8,075 nucleotides of DNA, taken from the NCBI GenBank assembly GCA_040880405.1, contig JBBDIM010000024.1, positions 1 to 8,075 on the forward strand. Direction: 5' to 3'. This document shows, piece after piece, positions 1-5,314 of the stretch. Every line of letters starts with the position of its first letter. Position 1 is the stretch's first letter. This stretch comes from JBBDIM01 sp040880405 (GTDB taxonomy: Bacteria; Planctomycetota; Planctomycetia; Pirellulales; Pirellulaceae). The position numbers were made by a program, and so were the translations under genes. Under the pieces are notes generated by a model that saw only the letters and a program-made list of their open reading frames with translations, ran no database searches and had not been told where the DNA came from.

Positions 1-41
1 TTGATGATGAGGGTTGCCGGTGGTAACTTCTCCCGCCCAAA

Positions 42-69
42 CATGCCCACGTTGGAGGGCGTGGGCATG
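42..69. repeat. Perfect 10-bp hairpin after ispD, CATGCCCACG family
   Basis: CATGCCCACG (42-51) and CGTGGGCATG (60-69) form a perfect stem around an 8-nt loop, 45 bp beyond the ispD stop codon. No U-tract follows in the direction of transcription, so this is probably an interspersed palindrome and not a classical terminator. The 12-mer GCCATGCCCACG recurs at 4831-4842 and, inverted, at 60-71. Confidence 0.6.
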
Positions 70-113
70 GCACCCAGCAACCAATGCCACCCGTAAACTC
101 TAAATTGGTTGGA

Positions 114-839
114 TCACTGATCGAAAAGCCCCAAAGATTCCAGCTCGCCGGATTGCCGCAGCACACTCAATATGTGCTTGGCAAGCATCAGATCCTCTTT
201 GGTGGTGATCTTGAGGTTCATTGCCGAGCCGCGGACTACGTGGACCGGTTTACCAAGACGCTCTACCAACTGGGCGTCGTCGGTCGCCTCAAAGTTGTCT
301 CGATTGGCGTACGCCTGAACCAACAGATCCTTGCGAAACACCTGCGGTGTTTGGGCCTCCCAAACCTGCTCACGGGAGATAGTTTGCTCGATCTGGCCCT
401 CGCTATTCACCTTTTTGAGGGTGGCGGCGACCGGAACCGCTAGCATCGCGGCGTCGACCTCGCGGACTTTTCGAAAGAGCCGATCGATCCAGGCATCGGC
501 CAAACAGGGACGAGCGGCATCGTGAACCGCGACAAATTCGGCGTCGGGGTGGACCATCGCCAGCCCTTTGGCAATAGAATCGCTCCGGCTCTCGCCGCCG
601 GTGGTTACGTCGATGCCGAGGATCAAAACATTGGCCGCGAAACGTGCATGAAACTCTTCGGAATCTTCCGGTGAGATCACCAGGATCACCTGGATCACAT
701 CGTTCCGCGCGAGAAACCGCTCCGCGCTATGCAGCCAGACCGGGCGATCCGCCAGCGGGGCGAACACCTTCTTGTAAAAACGATCCCCGAACCGAGTACT
801 TTGCCCGGCCGCGGGTAAGATGACGCTGAATTTTCCCAA
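114..839 (-). CDS. ispD: 2-C-methyl-D-erythritol 4-phosphate cytidylyltransferase (IspD)
   Basis: This enzyme couples MEP with CTP to give CDP-methylerythritol and pyrophosphate, the third step of the cytosolic MEP isoprenoid pathway. The 241-residue protein has the usual family length. It opens with the nucleotide-binding loop PAAGQSTRFG (9-18); R16 and K24 match the catalytic Arg and Lys of E. coli IspD (R20, K27). GGESRSDS (81-88), HDAARP (106-111), QTPQVF (163-168), ATDD (185-188) and NLKIT (208-212) are the other family blocks, with K210 at the position of the substrate-binding lysine near the C-terminus. The start is TTG (837-839). An in-frame TGA lies four codons upstream, and the next internal ATG falls far beyond the catalytic loop, so TTG is effectively the only possible start. 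A GAGG ribosome-binding site is 7 nt away. The gene follows the acyl-CoA dehydrogenase after 66 bp and may be co-transcribed with it. No IspF domain is fused and none follows in the 113 bp downstream. Confidence 0.96.
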   Translation of the reverse strand: MGKFSVILPAAGQSTRFGDRFYKKVFAPLADRPVWLHSAERFLARNDVIQVILVISPEDSEEFHARFAANVLILGIDVTTGGESRSDSIAKGLAMVHPDAEFVAVHDAARPCLADAWIDRLFRKVREVDAAMLAVPVAATLKKVNSEGQIEQTISREQVWEAQTPQVFRKDLLVQAYANRDNFEATDDAQLVERLGKPVHVVRGSAMNLKITTKEDLMLAKHILSVLRQSGELESLGLFDQ

Positions 840-846
840 CGCTTTT

Positions 847-852
847 CCTCAC
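847..852 (-). promoter_or_regulatory. Ribosome-binding site that fixes the TTG start of ispD
   Basis: On the minus strand this reads GTGAGG, followed by AAAAGCG and then the TTG codon. The core GAGG lies 7 nt from the start. The spacing is ideal and supports initiation at TTG rather than at a later ATG. Confidence 0.7.
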
Positions 853-886
853 TAGGTCCCGTGGTGGGGCGAGTTTCGTGTCGTGC

Positions 887-902
887 GGAATCCGAAGATT
901 CC
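887..902 (-). repeat. cUUCGg tetraloop hairpin directly after the acyl-CoA dehydrogenase stop
   Basis: The minus-strand transcript reads GGAATC-UUCG-GATTCC, a perfect 6-bp stem closed by C-G around a UUCG loop, which is an exceptionally stable tetraloop class. It begins 3 nt after the TAA stop of the dehydrogenase (906-908). No U-tract follows, so a classical intrinsic terminator is not supported. An mRNA 3'-end stabiliser, processing boundary or attenuator between the dehydrogenase and ispD is possible but inferred. Confidence 0.5.
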
Positions 903-905
903 TCG

Positions 906-2825
906 TTACTTATCGTACTTCATTAAAATCGGCTCGGTCTCGATGTCGACGCCGGGGAACCCTTGTTCAACGATTTTAGCACCCAAGTCGGTCACCTGCC
1001 GGAAATAGCGATCGCTCGGCGCGGTGGTGAGGATGGCCCGTTTGAGATCCTGGCAGGCGATATCGGCCGCGGCGCGGATGATTTCGTTCTCCTGCTTCGC
1101 GGCATACAAGCTAGTGCAGAGCATCGTAATCAAGTTTTGGACTTGGAGCGAAAGCAGCGACATCCGGCACTGCCGGTCGGCCAGTTTGAGCTGGTGCTTC
1201 CGCATCGTGCCGGAAATTTCTAGCGGCATGGCTTGCAGTTGCTCGGCCGCGAACTGGGCGTGCCGCTTGAGGTTGTCCGGCATCTGGGGCAATTTCGGAC
1301 GTGGTTTTGCGGAGACGTACTCCTTCATCATCCAACTGGCATACGGCCCCAAGGCACCTTTCAGTGCCCAAGCGTGCGATGGGTTGAAGGGGTTGGGCTG
1401 CTTGATCCCCGCCTCATGCAGCGCCTTTCCGATGGGCTCGAAATAGCGGGTCCCATGCTGTTTGACCAGCGATTTGAAGAAGGCCATGCCCAGCATTTCC
1501 CCTTCCCCCTCGTAGATGCAGGGGGCCAGGTACTCGTGGACGTGGTCGCCGAACATGTGGCCGCGTAAAAACGACCGACCGCCATGGGTCTTCATGAACA
1601 GCTCGATCGCCGCTTCCTTCTGCATTTCGCTGCCGAAGATTTTGGCGACGATGCACTCCATCTCACCCCGGTACCCTTGGTCGATCAGGGTGGAGCACCA
1701 AGCAACCAAGGCATCGGCAGAGACGATCATCCCCGCCAGACGGCCGAGGCGGCGCTGGACCAACTCGCGGCGCGAGATGGTCTCACCGTACGTTTCGCGA
1801 AACTTGGCCCAGGGCAGCATGTTGGCCAGCATCAACCGCATCGTGCCGGCGGCGTTGGCGCACAACGCGATCCGACCCAGGTTCAACCCGTGATAGGCGA
1901 TCGTCAGGCCATTTCCCTTGATCGGTTTGAGGAGGTTTTCCTTGGGAACCCTGAAATCCTTGAAGGTCATCCCCTGGTTATGGGTCTGTTTGAGCGCCCA
2001 GATCCCGTATTTGACGAACCGAAAGTTCTCGTTCTCTTCGTCCGGCAAATCAACGATGAGCACGGCCGGGGTGTCGTCGATTAGACAGACGAGCCCAATC
2101 GTCCGGCCAGGCTGCACATTGGTGATGAAAAGTTTTTCCCCGTTGACCACGTAATGCTCGCCGTCGAGCCGCGCCGTGGTCTTGAGGGCGGTGAGGTCGG
2201 ACCCAGCCCCCGGTTCGGTCAGCGCGAACGCCGAGAGCCGCTCACCGGTGGCCAGTTTCGGGAGGTATTTTTGTTTCTGCTGTTCGTTGCCGAAGGTTCC
2301 GACCGGATCGACCGCTCCGATACAGCCATGCACCGAAGCGAGTCCGGCGAGGGTCGGGTCGATCATCGCCATCTCGGTCAGAAAGGCCGCGAACGAGCGA
2401 AAGGGTGCCCCGCTGCCGCCATACTCCTTGTCGACCAACAATCCCCAGTATCCCACCCGACCGAGCGCCTCGAAAACCTCCGCCCGAAGTTTGCCGTTTT
2501 CGTCGAGCAGGGTACCCGCGCGCCGAAAGTTCCGGACGACCTCCAAGCTGTCATCCATCACCTTGCGGACTTCCGGCGGCGTATCGAGCGGTGTCGCTTC
2601 GAACAGCTCGCTATCGAGGCCACGATCCCACACCGCGCGATGGGCCGGGCTGTTGGCGGTTTGGTACTGCGGCTGAAAGAGCTTTTCAACCTGGTCGTCG
2701 GCCTGATCGATCGCCCCAGTCCGCCGCGCCTCATCCGCACTTTTGCCACCCAGGGTGAGGGCGGTCTCGGCGAACGAAACTTGGTTTTCCTCGGTTGTCA
2801 CTTCGGGATCGGCTTCGGATCGCAT
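906..2825 (-). CDS. Acyl-CoA dehydrogenase, VLCAD-like with extended C-terminal domain
   Basis: This FAD-dependent enzyme should oxidise acyl-CoA to trans-2-enoyl-CoA, the first step of beta-oxidation, passing electrons to an electron-transfer flavoprotein not seen here. From the chosen start the protein has 639 residues, well above the roughly 380 of short/medium-chain enzymes. An acidic N-terminal segment of about 85 residues precedes the helical domain. The flavin/substrate signature ALTEPGAGSD lies at 201-210. THGG (413-416) and CIYEGEGEM (436-444) belong to the C-terminal helical domain, with E439 at the position of the catalytic base (YEG motif, E376 in MCAD). About 180 further, mostly helical residues follow, resembling the VLCAD/ACAD9 C-terminus that dimerises and contacts membranes; a long-chain preference is inferred. 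The frame is open back to an ATG at 2915, but the ATG at 2825 is chosen because it has a strong GGAGGAG site and the extra 30 residues show no family features. Neighbours are the acyl-CoA synthetase upstream and ispD downstream. Confidence 0.95.
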   Translation of the reverse strand: MRSEADPEVTTEENQVSFAETALTLGGKSADEARRTGAIDQADDQVEKLFQPQYQTANSPAHRAVWDRGLDSELFEATPLDTPPEVRKVMDDSLEVVRNFRRAGTLLDENGKLRAEVFEALGRVGYWGLLVDKEYGGSGAPFRSFAAFLTEMAMIDPTLAGLASVHGCIGAVDPVGTFGNEQQKQKYLPKLATGERLSAFALTEPGAGSDLTALKTTARLDGEHYVVNGEKLFITNVQPGRTIGLVCLIDDTPAVLIVDLPDEENENFRFVKYGIWALKQTHNQGMTFKDFRVPKENLLKPIKGNGLTIAYHGLNLGRIALCANAAGTMRLMLANMLPWAKFRETYGETISRRELVQRRLGRLAGMIVSADALVAWCSTLIDQGYRGEMECIVAKIFGSEMQKEAAIELFMKTHGGRSFLRGHMFGDHVHEYLAPCIYEGEGEMLGMAFFKSLVKQHGTRYFEPIGKALHEAGIKQPNPFNPSHAWALKGALGPYASWMMKEYVSAKPRPKLPQMPDNLKRHAQFAAEQLQAMPLEISGTMRKHQLKLADRQCRMSLLSLQVQNLITMLCTSLYAAKQENEIIRAAADIACQDLKRAILTTAPSDRYFRQVTDLGAKIVEQGFPGVDIETEPILMKYDK

Positions 2826-2830
2826 GGTGT

Positions 2831-2837
2831 CTCCTCC
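2831..2837 (-). promoter_or_regulatory. Strong Shine-Dalgarno for the acyl-CoA dehydrogenase
   Basis: The minus strand reads GGAGGAG, then ACACC, then ATG at 2825. This decides the start in favour of 2825 over the upstream in-frame ATG at 2915. Confidence 0.75.
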
Positions 2838-2917
2838 ACTCAGTTGAAGCGGCCAGGCTGCAAGTCGGATGGCTTTCTCTTGCCGTCTTCCAGCAGGCCG
2901 CAGGGATACCTCCATTC

Positions 2918-2945
2918 ATTGTAGCTTATAGCTTCGGATTGTCGC
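2918..2945 (-). promoter_or_regulatory. Possible sigma70-type promoter for the acyl-CoA dehydrogenase
   Basis: On the minus strand, GCGACA (2940-2945) and TACAAT (2918-2923) are separated by 16 nt, about 90 bp before the start codon at 2825. TACAAT is a good -10 match; the -35 match is weak (four of six). The 204-bp gap after the synthetase stop codon leaves room for an independent promoter. This is motif matching only. Confidence 0.25.
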
Positions 2946-3029
2946 CCGGTTGGATGGTTTGGCGACGTCGATAAAGCTAGAAATAACCATGGGTTACGCC
3001 GAAAGTGGAAATGGCGCGAATCCAGACAG

Positions 3030-4742
3030 TTATTCCGGCACCGGTCCCTGATAGAGTGCTCCGATTTCCTCGCGAAAATTGTCTTCGATGAGCTTGCGGC
3101 GGAGGCTGAGTTTTGGGGTTAGCTCACCACTTTCGAAGGTAAATCCCCGATCGAGCAGGATAAATCGCCGCACCTGCTCATGTGGAAGGCAATCCGCGAG
3201 GGCTTGGTCGATCCGCTCTCGGTACCAGGCCAAGACTTTGCGATGAGCGAGAGCACCACGTTTGGAAAAAACCCAGAGTCGGTGCCGCTTGATCGCTTCT
3301 CGCAAACGATCCGGATCGGGGACGATCAGGGCCGAGAGGTATTTTCGCCCCTCTCCCACCACGAGGGCCTGCGCGATGAGCGGGTCGGCCACGAGCAATT
3401 CTTCCAGCCTCCCGGGCCAGATTTTTTTCCCGGTAGAGAGCACCAACAGCTCCTTCTTGCGGCCGGTGATATGGAGATAGCCGTCGGCATCCAGCCGCCC
3501 CAGGTCTCCGGTGGCGAGCCAGCGTGTGCCTCGTTCGTCAGAAGGAAGGGGTGGTTCGCCATAGTAACCCAACATGACGTGCGGCCCGGTCGTTTCGACT
3601 TCTCCATCCGCCGCAATGCGCACCGCGACTTGCGGCAAGGGCCTGCCGACGCTCCCCGGGCGGTTTTCCTCAATCGTGTTGGCGGTGATTACCGGAGAGG
3701 TCTCCGTCAGCCCATAGCCTTGGCAGAGGGGCAACTCCTGCTGTTGAAAGTATTCACTAATCCACGCCGGCAGGGCCGCGCCGCCACTGGTACACATTCT
3801 CACGGCCCCGCCGAGGCTTTGCTTTAAGATGCCCGGTTGATCTCTTTTGCCACGGTGGATGATCCCCTCGACCACCTTTTGAAAGAAATAGGGGACGCCG
3901 TTAATCAGCGTGGGCTGGGTGAGATGGCAACTGGGAATGATCGTCTCTCGATTGGGAGCCAGCACCAACTCTGTCCCCCGGGCGATCCAGGTATACAAAT
4001 CGCAAGTCCGGGCATACACATGACTAAAGGGAAGGAAGTTGAGCCGCCGATCCTCGGGGGTATCGGTGTAAGTAGCGATCAGGCCGAGTGTGTTGCTCAC
4101 GAGGTTCTCGTGGCTCAGCATCACCCCCTTGGGCTGCCCTGTGGTGCCCGAAGTGTAGACGAGCGTGGCGACCTGTTGAGGGGTTAGCCCTTGGCAAATT
4201 GCGATGGCCGAAGAAAGCTGTTGGGAATCGATTTGGGAATCGGTGGCGAGTTGCGGCATGGTCGGGATCGCTCGGCTTCCCGCTGCTTCCCTTTGAACGA
4301 CCACCTCCAGGTTGGGGGCGGCTTCTTTGATCCGCGCTGCCTGTGGCAGATCCGTCGCGATCGCCAAGTGGGGATCGGCGTGGCTGAGGACTTCCGCCAG
4401 TAAGCCTGAGGTAAGGGTCACGTGGAGCGGCACATGCCAGGCACCCAAGAGTTGCAGCGCCAAGTCAGTGACGATCCATTCCCGCTGATTCGCCGCGAGT
4501 TGAGGTACTCGGGACGCGGGGCCGATGCCCCGTTCTCTGAGAGCTTCGGCATAGGCCAAAACATCCCGGCCCAGTTGTCCCCAGGTGACCTGCTCGAAGT
4601 GGAGGTTCGCAGGAGTTGCGGAATGGGACGCCACCAGCAACGCGACTCGCTCCGGCGTTTGAGCCACGCGGTGAAAGAACAGCTCCACGATGCTGGACGC
4701 GGGTGGGAGGGCGTCCCGGCTTCCAGAATGAGGCAAAATCAT
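3030..4742 (-). CDS. AMP-forming long-chain type acyl-CoA synthetase (FadD-like)
   Basis: This ANL-superfamily enzyme should activate a fatty acid with ATP and CoA, feeding acyl-CoA to the neighbouring beta-oxidation enzymes. The 570-residue protein has the phosphate-binding motif YTSGTTGQPKG (196-206), the adenylate motif QGYGLTETSP (341-350), the ATP-ribose motif TGDLGR (411-416) and the hinge region GRKKELLVLSTGKK (427-440). The C-terminal A10-type motif reads LTPKLSLRR (541-549). In the usual pattern (TPTLK), the catalytic lysine is at the position occupied here by Ser, with a Lys two residues earlier. The frame is open to 4841, but the extra 33 residues are a translation of intergenic repeat DNA. 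The ATG at 4742 is preferred: it has GGTGA 8 nt upstream and leaves the usual N-terminus, with a family-like segment beginning near ASSIVELFFHRV. A GTG at codon -4 is an alternative. Chain-length specificity cannot be read from sequence. The fadA gene lies upstream across a repeat-filled gap. Confidence 0.93.
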   Translation of the reverse strand: MILPHSGSRDALPPASSIVELFFHRVAQTPERVALLVASHSATPANLHFEQVTWGQLGRDVLAYAEALRERGIGPASRVPQLAANQREWIVTDLALQLLGAWHVPLHVTLTSGLLAEVLSHADPHLAIATDLPQAARIKEAAPNLEVVVQREAAGSRAIPTMPQLATDSQIDSQQLSSAIAICQGLTPQQVATLVYTSGTTGQPKGVMLSHENLVSNTLGLIATYTDTPEDRRLNFLPFSHVYARTCDLYTWIARGTELVLAPNRETIIPSCHLTQPTLINGVPYFFQKVVEGIIHRGKRDQPGILKQSLGGAVRMCTSGGAALPAWISEYFQQQELPLCQGYGLTETSPVITANTIEENRPGSVGRPLPQVAVRIAADGEVETTGPHVMLGYYGEPPLPSDERGTRWLATGDLGRLDADGYLHITGRKKELLVLSTGKKIWPGRLEELLVADPLIAQALVVGEGRKYLSALIVPDPDRLREAIKRHRLWVFSKRGALAHRKVLAWYRERIDQALADCLPHEQVRRFILLDRGFTFESGELTPKLSLRRKLIEDNFREEIGALYQGPVPE

Positions 4743-4750
4743 CTCGCACT

Positions 4751-4755
4751 TCACC
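4751..4755 (-). promoter_or_regulatory. Ribosome-binding site supporting the synthetase start at 4742
   Basis: The minus strand reads GGTGA, then eight bases, then ATG. It matches the 3' part of the Shine-Dalgarno consensus. It is moderate in strength but better than anything before the upstream in-frame ATGs at 4835 and 4841. Confidence 0.4.
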
Positions 4756-4788
4756 GGACGGCTCGCGCCGCTGGCGCTACTATTGGAT

Positions 4789-4823
4789 AATGAAAAATTG
4801 AGATTGAAAAATGCAGAATAAAA
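4789..4823. repeat. Degenerate 7-bp tandem repeat tract (AATGNNN-type)
   Basis: Five consecutive heptamers can be read: AATGAAA, AATTGAG, ATTGAAA, AATGCAG and AATAAAA. The same unit type (AATGAAG, AATGCAA) occurs inside the MITE-like element at 5107-5127 and inverted at 5042-5076. Translated on the minus strand, this tract makes the Phe/Asn/Ser-rich start of the over-long synthetase frame, which argues that the extension is not coding. Confidence 0.6.
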
Positions 4824-4923
4824 GCTGGGGGCCATGCCCACGTCCGCAAAGGGGCGCAGGCCGGTATCCCGCCGTGCGAACCCCTCGAAAACGAGGACAA
4901 TTTTGGACCCATGCGCTGGGATT

Positions 4924-4945
4924 TTCGATTGGAATTCGATTGGAA
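4924..4945. repeat. Perfect 11-bp tandem duplication
   Basis: TTCGATTGGAA occurs twice with no spacer (4924-4934 and 4935-4945). It could be a replication-slippage product or a pair of binding sites. It lies about 180 bp before the synthetase start codon, with no recognisable promoter around it. Confidence 0.7.
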
Positions 4946-4977
4946 AATGCTTAGAAAAATAGACGCTTGCCGCAGCT

Positions 4978-4984
4978 TCTTGTT
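4978..4984. repeat. Left flanking direct repeat of the MITE-like element
   Basis: TCTTGTT directly abuts the left terminal inverted repeat and is identical to 5166-5172. It extends to the 9-mer TCTTGTTTT if the first two T residues of the element are counted. Confidence 0.55.
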
Positions 4985-5165
4985 TTAGCCACAGAGCACA
5001 CAGAGGTCACAGAGAGATTTTGGGGCCTTCGTCTTTCTGTTTTGCATTCTTCATTTTTCATTTTGCATTACTCATTCGTGCTGTTTCCGAAGAATGGTTA
5101 TTGATTAATGAAGAATGCAAAATGCAAAACCGTGTCTCTGTGACCTCTGTGTGCTCTGTGGCTAA
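4985..5165. mobile_element. MITE-like nested inverted-repeat element, 181 bp
   Basis: The ends are perfect 31-bp inverted repeats (4985-5015 and 5135-5165), starting TTAGCC and ending GGCTAA. Each arm holds three 9-bp units of the CACAGAGNN type (4990, 4999, 5008; complement at 5136, 5145, 5154). Inside lies a second inverted pair of 16 bp (5040-5055 and 5107-5122), made of a 7-bp unit (TTGCATT, CTTCATT, TTTCATT, TTGCATT, ACTCATT at 5042-5076). The element is bounded by direct repeats TCTTGTT (4978-4984 and 5166-5172), abutting both ends as a target-site duplication would; the repeat is 9 bp if the two terminal T residues are assigned to the target. There is no transposase frame, so mobilisation would be in trans. 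Alternatives are a structured RNA element or a family spread by recombination. Confidence 0.65.
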
Positions 5166-5172
5166 TCTTGTT
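5166..5172. repeat. Right flanking direct repeat of the MITE-like element
   Basis: TCTTGTT directly follows the right terminal inverted repeat and matches 4978-4984 exactly, in the same orientation. Confidence 0.55.
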
Positions 5173-5240
5173 TTGATAAAGGCTTGAGGTTAAAGCCGCG
5201 GCTAGCAGGCTCGATGCCCCTCCCAGCCATCACCCCATCG

Positions 5241-5275
5241 ACCGGACTGCTCTCGCAGCAGAGTGGGCCGCCGGT
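5241..5275 (-). repeat. Structured 3'-flank of fadA (two nested stems)
   Basis: An outer stem pairs ACCGG (5241-5245) with CCGGT (5271-5275), and an inner stem pairs CTGCT (5247-5251) with AGCAG (5257-5261). It lies 39 bp beyond the fadA stop codon. There is no U-tract, so terminator activity is doubtful. A 10-bp perfect palindrome AGCCGCGGCT is nearby at 5194-5203. Confidence 0.3.
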
Positions 5276-5314
5276 TACACCCACTTCTACTGGACGGACC
5301 CCGCATCGCCCATT

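Larger units (their letters stand above)
4743..5314. other. Repeat-filled intergenic gap between fadA and the acyl-CoA synthetase
   Basis: This 572-bp stretch has no convincing coding sequence. From left to right it holds a short GCGA-loop hairpin (4759-4770), a degenerate 7-bp tandem tract (4789-4823), a GCCATGCCCACG motif shared with the hairpin after ispD (4831-4842), a small CCTCG-AAAA-CGAGG hairpin (4883-4896), an 11-bp tandem duplication (4924-4945), the MITE-like element (4985-5165) and structured DNA next to the fadA stop. A 37-codon frame at 5213-5326 (+) has no ribosome-binding site and overlaps fadA. Any promoter for the synthetase would have to lie here, but I see no clear one. 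Confidence 0.7.

Noticed and set aside
42..69. Rho-independent terminator of ispD
   Set aside because: The stem is strong, but no run of T follows on the transcribed side, and its sequence recurs elsewhere as a repeat.
2826..2915. Thirty-residue N-terminal extension of the acyl-CoA dehydrogenase from the ATG at 2915
   Set aside because: The ATG at 2825 has a far better ribosome-binding site, and the extension would put the candidate promoter almost on the start codon.
963..2924. Long plus-strand frames opposite the acyl-CoA dehydrogenase (up to 256 codons)
   Set aside because: They are antisense shadows of a gene with complete family motifs and show no recognisable domain or start site.
2984..2996. 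Near-palindrome TAACCATGGGTTA as an operator
   Set aside because: Only 5 bp per arm and a single occurrence; this is expected by chance in a window of this size.
3180..4790. Plus-strand frames opposite the acyl-CoA synthetase (up to 215 codons)
   Set aside because: They are composition-driven shadows of the real gene, with no motifs and no ribosome-binding site.
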